14,331 nt of DNA from Comamonadaceae bacterium (GTDB lineage: Bacteria > Pseudomonadota > Gammaproteobacteria > Burkholderiales > Burkholderiaceae_C): assembly GCA_947374505.1 (NCBI GenBank), contig CANCCE010000053.1:1-14331 (forward strand), given 5' to 3'. The notes below the pieces were generated by a model that worked only from the letters and a program-made list of their open reading frames with translations, was not told the DNA's origin and did not search any database. The position numbers were made by a program, and so were the translations under genes. Positions 1 to 7,075 of the stretch are shown here, piece after piece (positions within the stretch are counted from its first letter, which is position 1; every line of letters begins with the position of its first letter).

Positions 1-199
1 AATTGAAAGTGACATCTTTCGATGTTACCTATTTCTATCTCCATGAGCGTTTAAGGTCAGAAGACCTGGTCACACATTGCTGTGCAACCTGGCAATCGCC
101 TTCAAACGCCCATACTTATCGGCTGTAAATTTTTAATGATCCTGACTTCACTCAGTAGCTTTTGCCACCTTGCTTTGTCGTTAGCTGTAATCAGCTGAG
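1..199 (-). other. Pre-16S rRNA leader (rrn operon, 16S gene just outside the left edge)
   Basis: On the minus strand this stretch follows two strong promoters, has no reading frame of note and carries a boxA-like site, as expected of the transcribed leader of an rRNA operon. It is rich in potential structure. Plus positions 45-56 and 99-111 form an imperfect inverted repeat, 54-58 pairs with 63-67, and 12-16 pairs with 21-25 around a loop that reads GAAA in the transcript. The mature 16S sequence is not in the window. That it begins within a short distance to the left is an inference from the leader layout. Confidence 0.75.
128..142 (-). promoter_or_regulatory. boxA-like rRNA antitermination site
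   Basis: Read on the minus strand the site is GGATCATTAAAAATT, followed by TACAG. It closely resembles the boxA element of E. coli rrn leaders (TGCTCTTTAACAATTTA as I recall it), which binds NusB/NusE and lets RNA polymerase read through untranslated rRNA genes without Rho termination. It lies about 57-70 nt downstream of the promoter-proximal start, a sensible position for an rrn leader. Confidence 0.7.
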
Positions 200-205
200 C
201 CTCGA

Positions 206-235
206 ATTATATACCGGATTTTTCATCCCTGTCAA
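206..235 (-). promoter_or_regulatory. rrn promoter P2 (leader-proximal), sigma70 type
   Basis: On the minus strand there is a perfect -35 TTGACA (plus 230-235) and a perfect -10 TATAAT (plus 206-211) separated by 18 nt. The region just upstream (plus 236-255) is A/T-rich with A-runs, like an UP element. The bases after the -10 are G/C-rich (TCGAGGC), as in growth-rate-regulated rRNA promoters. Transcription should start near plus 197-200 and run leftward. Confidence 0.88.
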
Positions 236-314
236 ATAATTTTGAGTTTTTTATCTGCTGCTGCCGGCGCTTGTTGCTTTGCACTTCGCGTTGCCGTCAT
301 CAGCTGAGCCAGCA

Positions 315-343
315 ATCATATCACCGCTTTCATGGGTGCGCAA
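315..343 (-). promoter_or_regulatory. rrn promoter P1 (upstream), extended -10
   Basis: The minus strand reads TGATATGAT (plus 315-323), an extended -10 with hexamer TATGAT at 315-320. A weak -35 TTGCGC lies at 338-343 with a 17 nt spacer. The -10 is 109 bp upstream of that of P2, close to the P1-P2 spacing of E. coli rrn operons. The start-site sequence GGCTCAGCTGA is shared with P2 at the same offset from the -10. The -35 is poor, so use in vivo is less certain than for P2. Confidence 0.55.
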
Positions 344-597
344 AGAAATTCCTAAGAAAAAATCACTTGACCGTACTCCGCGCCGACTCCCCACCTCTTT
401 CGGCGTTGCTCGCAATGTTTGGCGTCGTCCGCTTGAATGCGGCTGCACCTTCCTGTTGCAGCTTCGTCTACGCTTACTGTCGCGTCTCGCACCTCACTGA
501 TTTATCCTTTTTTGAGAACTAAGTGCCCCTCTGCTGATGACGTTCTTGCCCTTCCATGGGCATTCCTTTGCTGCTGACGGGATAATGATCCTCTCAT
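344..597. other. Intergenic region between the rrn promoters and uup; no gene seen
   Basis: This is the divergent spacer between the rRNA promoters and uup. Open frames of 60-80 codons overlap it on both strands, but they have no recognisable motif, no convincing ribosome binding site and run into the rrn promoters, so I do not call them. An A/T-rich patch (about 350-366) upstream of P1 could be an UP element. A small inverted repeat, TGCCC (547-551) with GGGCA (558-562), is too weak to call a terminator. Confidence 0.5.
581..586 (+). promoter_or_regulatory. Possible -10 element for uup
   Basis: GATAAT matches five of six bases of the sigma70 -10 consensus and ends 11 nt before the uup ATG. 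No good -35 lies at 16-18 nt upstream. If used, the mRNA would have a leader of only about 5 nt, which would fit the absence of a visible Shine-Dalgarno sequence. Confidence 0.22.
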
Positions 598-2520
598 ATG
601 GCACTCATTACTCTTTTAGACGCTCAACTCGCTTTTGGGCACGTCGCGCTGCTGGATCATGCAGATTTTTCGCTCGAAAACAACCAACGCATCGGCTTGA
701 TCGGCCGCAACGGCACAGGCAAGTCTTCATTGCTGAAGATTTTGGCGGGCTTGGACAAGCCCGATGACGGTACTTTGCAGCTCCAGCAGAACCTGCGCAT
801 CGCCTACGTTCCTCAGGAGCCAAGCCTTGACCCGCACGCCACTGTTTTCAACGCAGCGAGCGCCGGTCTCGCGCGCACGCGCCATGTTGTAGAACAATAC
901 CTAGCTGCGGACGAGCACACTGACCTCGACGCCCTGCAGTCCGAGATTGAAGCTCTAGACGGTTGGAACTGGGAGCAACGCGTTGAAGAGACCCTTCATC
1001 GTCTGCACTTAGACAAAGATGCCATCGTTGGCTCGCTTTCAGGCGGAACCAAAAAACGCGTCGCACTGGCCCAAGCCTTGGTTGCCAAGCCGGATGTTCT
1101 ATTGCTAGATGAACCCACCAACCATTTGGACCTCGATTCCATTGCTTGGCTTGAAGAACTACTGGTCAACTTCAATGGCAGCATCATCACCATCACCCAT
1201 GACCGCGCCTTTCTCGACCAAGTCGCCACCGTCATCGTCGAACTCGACCGTGGCAAGTTACGCAGCTACCCGGGCAACTTTGCGCAATACCTGATCACCA
1301 AAGAAGATCAGATGGCACAGGAAGCGGTGATCAACGCCAAGGCGGACAAGCTGTTGGCACAAGAAGAGATCTGGATACGCAAAGGTGTTGAGGCCCGTCG
1401 CACGCGCAGTGTGGCGCGCATCGGCCGACTTGAGGCCTTGCGCGATACACGTTCAGCCAGACGCGATGCTGTGGGCCGCGTCAATCTGGACGTGTCCAGC
1501 GGCGAGAAAAGCGGAAAGATCGTGGCCGAATTAACCGATGTGTCCTTAAGTTTCGGCCATCCGGGCGCTGAGAAAATCATTGTTAACCGCTTCACCGGAA
1601 CCTTACTGCGCGGCGACAAGATCGGTTTGCTGGGCCCGAACGGTGCCGGCAAAACAACGTTGCTCAAGCTCATCCTCGGCGAATTGCAGCCCGACGTGAC
1701 GCAACCTCCCGGAAAAATTCGCCAAGGCGCTAATTTACAGGTGGCTTACTTTGACCAGATGCGCGATGCGCTGGATCTTGACGCCACGCTCGAAGACTTC
1801 ATCAGCCCTGGCAGCGAATGGATCGAGATCAATGGCCAGAAAAAGCATGTCAAGAGCTATCTGACTGACTTCTTGTTCTCCCCAGCGCGCGCCAATTCCC
1901 CTGTTCGTACGCTCTCGGGCGGTGAGCGCAACCGTTTGTTACTGGCGCGCCTTTTCGCCCGCCCAGCCAACGTGCTGGTGTTGGATGAGCCCACCAACGA
2001 CCTGGACATCGACACCTTAGAGTTGCTGGAAGATTTGCTGCAGAACTACGAAGGCACCGTATTTTTGGTCAGCCACGACCGGCGCTTTTTGGACAACGTG
2101 GTCACCAGCACCATCGCTTATGAGGGCACACCAGAGAACCCCGGCTTCTGGCGCGAATACGAAGGCGGTGTCACCGACTGGATCACGCAATCCAAGCGCG
2201 CGGCCCAGATCAATGGCAGCAACAAGGCGGCACCAACGGCGAAACCAGCCAGCGCCAGCAAAGCGACGCCAACTGCGCCAAAAGCTGATGCCGACGCCCC
2301 GAAGAAAAAGCTCAGCTACAAAGATCAACGCGAGTTGGAAGTTTTGCCGGCGCACATACAGCAACTTGAATCGCAGCAAAAGGCCATCGAACAGGAACTG
2401 TATGACGGCACACTCTACGCCCGCGATGCCAAGCGCGCCGCCGAACTCAACGCGCGCAACAGCAAACTGGAAGAAGACTTGATGACAGCCCTGCAGCGAT
2501 GGGAAACGCTGTCGGACTAA
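598..2520 (+). CDS. uup: ABC-F family ATPase Uup
   Basis: This is a 640-residue soluble tandem ABC ATPase with no membrane segments, as in the ABC-F proteins that act on the ribosome; Uup has also been linked to precise excision of transposons. ATPase domain 1 has Walker A at about 36-43 (GRNGTGKS), LSGG at 147-150, Walker B with DEPTNHLD at 167-178 and the switch His201. Domain 2 has Walker A at 346-353 (GPNGAGKT), LSGG at 439-442, DEPTNDLD at 463-470 and His493. An Ala/Pro/Lys-rich linker (about 540-570) leads to a C-terminal coiled coil (about 573-640), the DNA- or RNA-binding extension that distinguishes Uup from EttA and YbiT. The ATG at 598 gives the usual N-terminus, although no Shine-Dalgarno is visible. 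It is transcribed divergently from the rrn promoters. Confidence 0.95.
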   Translation: MALITLLDAQLAFGHVALLDHADFSLENNQRIGLIGRNGTGKSSLLKILAGLDKPDDGTLQLQQNLRIAYVPQEPSLDPHATVFNAASAGLARTRHVVEQYLAADEHTDLDALQSEIEALDGWNWEQRVEETLHRLHLDKDAIVGSLSGGTKKRVALAQALVAKPDVLLLDEPTNHLDLDSIAWLEELLVNFNGSIITITHDRAFLDQVATVIVELDRGKLRSYPGNFAQYLITKEDQMAQEAVINAKADKLLAQEEIWIRKGVEARRTRSVARIGRLEALRDTRSARRDAVGRVNLDVSSGEKSGKIVAELTDVSLSFGHPGAEKIIVNRFTGTLLRGDKIGLLGPNGAGKTTLLKLILGELQPDVTQPPGKIRQGANLQVAYFDQMRDALDLDATLEDFISPGSEWIEINGQKKHVKSYLTDFLFSPARANSPVRTLSGGERNRLLLARLFARPANVLVLDEPTNDLDIDTLELLEDLLQNYEGTVFLVSHDRRFLDNVVTSTIAYEGTPENPGFWREYEGGVTDWITQSKRAAQINGSNKAAPTAKPASASKATPTAPKADADAPKKKLSYKDQRELEVLPAHIQQLESQQKAIEQELYDGTLYARDAKRAAELNARNSKLEEDLMTALQRWETLSD

Positions 2521-2567
2521 ACTCAAATCCAGTAACTCAACGTATCGCCAATCGACACCCATTCAAC

Positions 2568-4199
2568 ATGCCGCCCTCACCTGAAGCCGCGCCTGTCGCC
2601 ATTCAATCCGTCTGGGGGCCCCTGAAAATACCCGTGTTCCGTATGCTGTGGTGCACTTGGCTGGCCGCCAACATTTCGATGTGGATGAATGACGTCGCGG
2701 CGGCTTGGATGATGACGTCTTTGACCACCTCGCCCATCTGGGTCGCACTGGTGCAAACGGCTTCGACTCTGCCTGTTTTCTTGTTGGGCTTGCCAAGTGG
2801 TGCGCTGGCTGACATTCTTGACCGCCGTCGTTACTTCATCATCACCCAGTTCTGGCTGGCCGGCACCGCTGTCGTCTTGTGTGTGGCGGTGCTGCTTGAC
2901 ATCATCACACCGCCGCTGTTGTTGGCACTGAGCTTTGCCAACGGCATTGGCTTGGCGATGCGCTGGCCGGTGTTTTCGGCGCTGATCCCGGAGGTCGTGC
3001 CCCGGCCCCAGCTACCAAGCGCCCTCGCCCTCAACGGCGTATCCATGAATGCATCGCGCATCATCGGTCCGCTGGTGGCTGGCGCCTTGATCGCAAGCGC
3101 CGGTACAGCCTATGTCTTTGTGCTGAACGCCATACTGTCCCTGTTCTCCGGATTTGTCATCATGCGCTGGCGCCGCGAACACTCGCCCAGCCCACTGGGT
3201 CGCGAACGCTTGCTCAGCGCCATGCGAGTGGGCATGCAATTCGTCAGCCAGTCGGCCCGCCTTCGCTCCGTATTTATCCGCGTTTCGCTGTTCTTTTTAC
3301 ACTCGACGGCACTGCTCGCGCTTTTGCCCCTGCTCGCCAGACGGCTGAACGGTGGTGACGCTGGCACCTTCACCTTGCTACTGGCCTCCATGGGTGCTGG
3401 CGCCATCACAGTCGTGATGCTGTTGCCCCGGATACGACAGTTTTTGAACGGCAACCGGCTGGTGATGGCCGGCGCCCTGCTGCAGTCCTTGGCCACCTTG
3501 ATCATGGCCTTTGCCCCCAACGTTTATGTCGCTGTTCCGGCCATCTTTTTGGGGGGAATGGCTTGGCTCTGCACCGCCAATAGCTTGAGCGTAACGGCTC
3601 AGATGGCGCTGCCCGACTGGGTCCGTGCGCGCGGTATGTCGATGTATCAAATGGCGATCATGGGTGGCACCGCGCTTGGCGCCGCGCTGTGGGGTCAAGT
3701 GGCCACAGTGAGTTCTTTAACGGTGAGCCTAGTCACCGCGGCCGCGACCGGCAGCATCGCCATGTTTCTAGCGATCCGCCTCATGAAAGACTCCGGGCAG
3801 CAAGAAGACCTGACGCCATCGCGCGAGTTTAAAGTCCCGGAGGAGCAAACAGCACCACCAACTGGCCACGTTGTCGTGACCTTCGAATATCGTATAGACC
3901 CAGCCCGGGCCGCAGCGTTTGTGGCACTCATGCAGCAAAGTCGACGCAGCCGGTTGCGCCAAGGTGCCCTCAGCTGGGAGCTACTTCATGACTTGGGTGA
4001 GCCCGGACGCTACATCGAACAGGTCGTCGATGAATCTTGGACCGAGCACTTGAGACGCTTTGACCGCATCACCGCAGCCGATGTCGCGTTGCGCGACCGC
4101 AAACTGGCGTTTCATGTGGCGGCGGAGCCTCCGGTTGTCACGCGCTATGCAATGAAGGGCTCGGAACGGCCGCATCCCAGTGGCGGTGCCCGACCTTAA
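2568..4199 (+). CDS. MFS transporter (MFS_3/EntS-like) with C-terminal ABM-like domain
   Basis: This is a 543-residue protein from the ATG at 2568. An in-frame ATG at 2499, inside the uup 3' end, would add 23 residues that do not look conserved; neither start has a clear Shine-Dalgarno. Residues about 15-410 hold about ten to twelve hydrophobic segments. The MFS loop GALADILDRRRY lies at 78-89 and NGVSMNASRIIGP at 156-168, typical of the MFS_3 transmembrane secretion effector family that includes the enterobactin exporter EntS. Residues about 434-526 form a soluble dimeric alpha-beta domain like the antibiotic biosynthesis monooxygenase (ABM) fold; homologs in this family often carry this tail. 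The substrate is unknown and an exporter role is inferred from the family. It lies 47 nt after uup, so the two may be cotranscribed. Confidence 0.85.
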   Translation: MPPSPEAAPVAIQSVWGPLKIPVFRMLWCTWLAANISMWMNDVAAAWMMTSLTTSPIWVALVQTASTLPVFLLGLPSGALADILDRRRYFIITQFWLAGTAVVLCVAVLLDIITPPLLLALSFANGIGLAMRWPVFSALIPEVVPRPQLPSALALNGVSMNASRIIGPLVAGALIASAGTAYVFVLNAILSLFSGFVIMRWRREHSPSPLGRERLLSAMRVGMQFVSQSARLRSVFIRVSLFFLHSTALLALLPLLARRLNGGDAGTFTLLLASMGAGAITVVMLLPRIRQFLNGNRLVMAGALLQSLATLIMAFAPNVYVAVPAIFLGGMAWLCTANSLSVTAQMALPDWVRARGMSMYQMAIMGGTALGAALWGQVATVSSLTVSLVTAAATGSIAMFLAIRLMKDSGQQEDLTPSREFKVPEEQTAPPTGHVVVTFEYRIDPARAAAFVALMQQSRRSRLRQGALSWELLHDLGEPGRYIEQVVDESWTEHLRRFDRITAADVALRDRKLAFHVAAEPPVVTRYAMKGSERPHPSGGARP

Positions 4200-5032
4200 A
4201 AACGCTCGTGGGAGGCCAAATAGCGCCACTGACCGACGGGCAGATGCCCCAAATTGACACGGCCAATGCGCACCCGTTTGAGGCCGGTGACAAACAAACC
4301 CACCTGCTCGCACATGCGGCGAATCTGTCGCTTCTTGCCTTCTTTCAGCACAAAACGCAGTTGCTCAGGGTTTTGCCAAGACACCTGCGCGGGCTTCAGC
4401 GCCACGCCGTCCAAACTCAGGCCGTGGCACAAGCGTTTTAACTGCTCAACCGGAAACGCGCCCTGCACATTCACGGTCTCGGCACCGTAGCTCACGCGCA
4501 CCAAGTACTCTTTTTCCATTTCAGAGTCTTCGCCAATCAGTTGGCGGGCCACACGGCCGTCCTGCGTCAGCACCAAAAGGCCAATGGAGTCAATGTCGAG
4601 GCGACCCGCTGGCGCCAAACCACGCAACTGTTCGTGGCCCCAGCGCATGCGACTGTTGCATTCCGTCCAACGGTTTTGCGGTTGCACCAACACCACAGCG
4701 GGCTCATGCCCGTCTTCGGCTTGGCCACTGACATAACCGACCGGTTTGTTAATCAGAATAGTGACCTGCTGGCGCTGCTGATGCTCAGCCTGCTGCGCCA
4801 CTTCGATGCGATCGCTGGGCGAAACGGGCTGCCCCATCACGGCCGGCTTGCCATTCACGCGTACCCAACCCCTGTCGATCCAGTCGTCAGCTTCTCGGCG
4901 CGAGCACATGCCGAGTTCGGCCATGCGCTTGTTCAGTCGGATGGTGGCGGGGGCACCGCCGCCGGGCGATGTGCCGGACGACTCGGGCTTGGGGATACGG
5001 CGAGCGCCGGAAGGGGAGGGAGGAGTGGTCAT
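4196..5032 (-). CDS. rluF: RluF-like 23S rRNA pseudouridine synthase
   Basis: This is a 278-residue enzyme of the RsuA/RluB/E/F family that converts a uridine in rRNA to pseudouridine. An N-terminal Pro/Gly-rich tail (1-30) precedes an S4 RNA-binding domain (31-77, with MCSRREADDWI). The catalytic domain has INKPVGYV at 94-101, GRLDIDS at 143-149 with catalytic Asp146, KEYLVRV at 174-180 and KKRQIRRMCE at 233-242. The last block and the C-terminal RVRIGRVNLGHLPVGQWR match RluF (E. coli U2604) better than RluB, RluE or RsuA, so RluF is the best guess; the exact target is inferred. The stretch between INKPVG and GRLD is a little longer than in E. coli. The start is supported by GGTGAG (plus 5036-5041), with short 3 nt spacing. 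Its stop overlaps the MFS stop by 4 nt. Confidence 0.88.
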   Translation of the reverse strand: MTTPPSPSGARRIPKPESSGTSPGGGAPATIRLNKRMAELGMCSRREADDWIDRGWVRVNGKPAVMGQPVSPSDRIEVAQQAEHQQRQQVTILINKPVGYVSGQAEDGHEPAVVLVQPQNRWTECNSRMRWGHEQLRGLAPAGRLDIDSIGLLVLTQDGRVARQLIGEDSEMEKEYLVRVSYGAETVNVQGAFPVEQLKRLCHGLSLDGVALKPAQVSWQNPEQLRFVLKEGKKRQIRRMCEQVGLFVTGLKRVRIGRVNLGHLPVGQWRYLASHERF

Positions 5033-5165
5033 GAACTCACCATTTTGCTACAAGACCCCTTAACCGCAACAAATAGTCTTTCTCCAATATAGAATGATTT
5101 CGCTGCGACGCATGAACGAATATGCGGCGGGTAAAAAAATTTACACCACAGGAGACACTTTCATC
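5033..5165. promoter_or_regulatory. Divergent intergenic region: rluF-like gene / PQQ operon
   Basis: This 133 bp region must hold the promoters of both the pseudouridine synthase and the dehydrogenase operon. TAGAAT (5090-5095) is a possible plus-strand -10 but lacks a good -35 at 17 nt. AGGAGA (5150-5155) is a clear ribosome binding site for the ATG at 5166. I recognise no operator. Confidence 0.4.
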
Positions 5166-6386
5166 ATGCGTATTCAGAACATACTGGGTGCCGCTGTACT
5201 GGCCACTTTAGCCAGCACCGCTTTCGCCCAACAAGCTGCAGCACCAGCCGCACCGCCCTCTTGGAAACAAGGCAGCGCAGCGGATCAAGCCTCCTCCACC
5301 TTGCACCCTTTTGCGCCGCACCTGACCGGCCGGCCTGTGAGCGAGCTGAAGATGGACAAGCTCAAACTTCCGAAGGGCTTCAAAATTGAAGTCTGGGCAG
5401 AAGGCGTGCCGGAAGCCCGCACCATGGCCTTGGGTGACAAGGGCACCGTGTTTGTGGGCAATCGCAACCTGTCGGTGGTTCACGCCATCATTGACAAAGA
5501 TGGCAAGCGGGAAGTCAAAGTCCTTTTAAAGGGCATGAACACACCGAACGGCATCGTCTTTGACAAAGGGACGCTGTATGTGGCCGAGCGCAATCGCATC
5601 ACGCGCTACGACAACATTGAATCCAAGCTGGACAACCCCGGCGAAGGCAAGGCGGTGATCGACAACCTGGACCCGAACAAGGCGGCTGGCCATTTCTGGA
5701 AGTACATGGTCATGGGTCCGGACGGCAAGCTGTATTTCAACATCGGCTCGCCACAAAACATCACCATGCCGACCTACAACGAGGCATCGATCCTGCGGGT
5801 TGATCCGAAGACCGGCATCATGGAAAGCTATGCTCAGGGCGTGCGCAATAGCGTCGGCATGGCCTTTCACCCTGTCACCAAGCAACTCTGGTTCACTGAG
5901 CATGGCCGTGACTGGCTGGGCACCGACTTGCCAAACGACGAGCTGAACGTGGCAACGAAAAAAGGTGAAAACTTTGGCTTTCCATACTGCCACCAAGGCG
6001 ACACGCTTGATCCAGTCTATGGCGCAAACCGCACCTGCGACGAATTCAAAAAACCGGTCTTGAAACTGGGCGCGCACATCGCACCGCTGGGCTTGAAGTT
6101 CTACACCGGCAGCATGTTCCCGGCTGAATACAAGAACAGCATGTTGATTGCACAGCACGGTTCATGGAACCGCAATCCAAAGCAAGGCTATAACCTGATT
6201 CGCGTGAGTCTTGATGCCAAGGGCAAAGCCACCAAGCATGCGTTCATCGACGGCTTTCTGGAAAACGAGCAGGGTGATCCACCGATGTGGGGTCGTCCAG
6301 TTGACGTGCTGCAGATGAAAGATGGCGCCATCTTGTTTTCTGACGACTTCAACGGCATCATTTACCGTGTGAGCTACTCGAAGTAA
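5166..6386 (+). CDS. Secreted PQQ-dependent sugar/L-sorbosone dehydrogenase-like protein
   Basis: This is a 406-residue protein of the soluble PQQ glucose/sorbosone dehydrogenase family (COG2133), a six-bladed beta-propeller that oxidises sugars or related aldehydes in the periplasm with PQQ and calcium. The ATG at 5166 is chosen over the earlier in-frame ATG at 5094 because it follows AGGAGA and gives a clean signal peptide (residues 1-21, cleavage after AFA). Family motifs are GVRNSVGMAFHP (225-236), WFTEHGRDW (242-250), AQHGSWNR (329-336), GRPVDV (376-381) and the closing SDDFNGIIYRV (392-402). Cys275 and Cys291 could form a disulfide. The real substrate cannot be read from sequence. It is the first gene of a tight run with a diheme cytochrome c and a PqqU-like receptor, which supports PQQ as cofactor. 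Confidence 0.88.
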   Translation: MRIQNILGAAVLATLASTAFAQQAAAPAAPPSWKQGSAADQASSTLHPFAPHLTGRPVSELKMDKLKLPKGFKIEVWAEGVPEARTMALGDKGTVFVGNRNLSVVHAIIDKDGKREVKVLLKGMNTPNGIVFDKGTLYVAERNRITRYDNIESKLDNPGEGKAVIDNLDPNKAAGHFWKYMVMGPDGKLYFNIGSPQNITMPTYNEASILRVDPKTGIMESYAQGVRNSVGMAFHPVTKQLWFTEHGRDWLGTDLPNDELNVATKKGENFGFPYCHQGDTLDPVYGANRTCDEFKKPVLKLGAHIAPLGLKFYTGSMFPAEYKNSMLIAQHGSWNRNPKQGYNLIRVSLDAKGKATKHAFIDGFLENEQGDPPMWGRPVDVLQMKDGAILFSDDFNGIIYRVSYSK

Positions 6387-6390
6387 AAAC

Positions 6391-7023
6391 ATGACATCGA
6401 TCCAACCCACGCGTTCAATCAACGCGCGGCGCTGGAACACCACGGCGGCCATGAAAATGGCTGCCGTTTTTGTTCTTGCCGCACTCGCCACGCCTGCCTC
6501 TGCCGGCGTCGAAGAAGGTCGTGCCAAAGCGCAAGTCTGCATCGCCTGCCACGGTGCTGACGGTAACTCTGTCATTCCCACGATTCCGTCCATCGCCGGG
6601 CAGCCGCGTCAATTTATCGTCACGGCTCTTTACATGTTTCGCGAAGGTAGGCGCACAAACGATGCCATGGCGCCATTCGCCGCCAAGCTGAGCAATGCCG
6701 ACCTGAACGATCTGGCGGCGTACTTCAATGCCCAAACAATGACCCCGCCGACAGGCCAAGCCAGCGCGGAAACGATCGCCAAAGGCCGCGCCATAACCGC
6801 CGCCAACAACTGCGTGGCCTGTCACACCGCCACGCTGGTCGGCCAGCAGCAAATGCCCAGACTGGCGGGTCAGCACAAGCCTTATTTACTGGCGCAACTC
6901 AAGGCCTTCAAGGCGGGCACACGCGGTGACTTGGACGGCACGATGACGTCAGCCGCACAAGGCTTGGTTGTAGAAGAACTCGACATGCTGGCAGACTACC
7001 TGTCGACCTTGACAGTTCCGTGA
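6391..7023 (+). CDS. Periplasmic diheme cytochrome c (c4/c553 type)
   Basis: This is a 210-residue protein with two covalent heme sites, CIACH at 50-54 and CVACH at 141-145, in two similar class I cytochrome domains. Met93 (DAMAPFAAKLS) and Met185 (DGTMTSAAQGL) are the likely sixth ligands. The signal peptide's hydrophobic core is about 22-38, ending ASA. From the ATG at 6391 the n-region is long; an ATG at 6451 would give a shorter, more usual leader. I keep 6391 because it starts 4 nt after the dehydrogenase stop, which suits translational coupling. The expected role is to take electrons from the neighbouring PQQ dehydrogenase and pass them to the respiratory chain. This is inferred from context, although such pairing is common for PQQ enzymes. 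Confidence 0.92.
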   Translation: MTSIQPTRSINARRWNTTAAMKMAAVFVLAALATPASAGVEEGRAKAQVCIACHGADGNSVIPTIPSIAGQPRQFIVTALYMFREGRRTNDAMAPFAAKLSNADLNDLAAYFNAQTMTPPTGQASAETIAKGRAITAANNCVACHTATLVGQQQMPRLAGQHKPYLLAQLKAFKAGTRGDLDGTMTSAAQGLVVEELDMLADYLSTLTVP

Positions 7024-7075
7024 AGCGACGGTGCGCTTCGCAATGGAAAACGTTTTAAATGAGTTTGGAATAGGC

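Noticed and set aside
251..522. Overlapping open frames of 65-83 codons on both strands near the left end
   Set aside because: They overlap the rrn promoters, have no recognisable motif or ribosome binding site, and composition does not favour any one frame.
2200..2320. Ala/Pro/Lys-rich stretch in uup as a sign of frameshift
   Set aside because: The frame stays open into a proper Uup coiled-coil C-terminus; a low-complexity linker is normal at this place.
2017..2562. 181-codon antisense frame opposite the uup 3' end
   Set aside because: It lies opposite a strongly conserved coding region and shows no domain; GC-rich codon bias produces such long antisense frames.
4541..5092. 183-codon plus-strand frame opposite the pseudouridine synthase
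   Set aside because: The minus-strand frame carries all family motifs including the catalytic GRLD; this one has none.
5526..6158. 210-codon antisense frame opposite the PQQ dehydrogenase
   Set aside because: No domain is recognisable and it is complementary to conserved propeller motifs.
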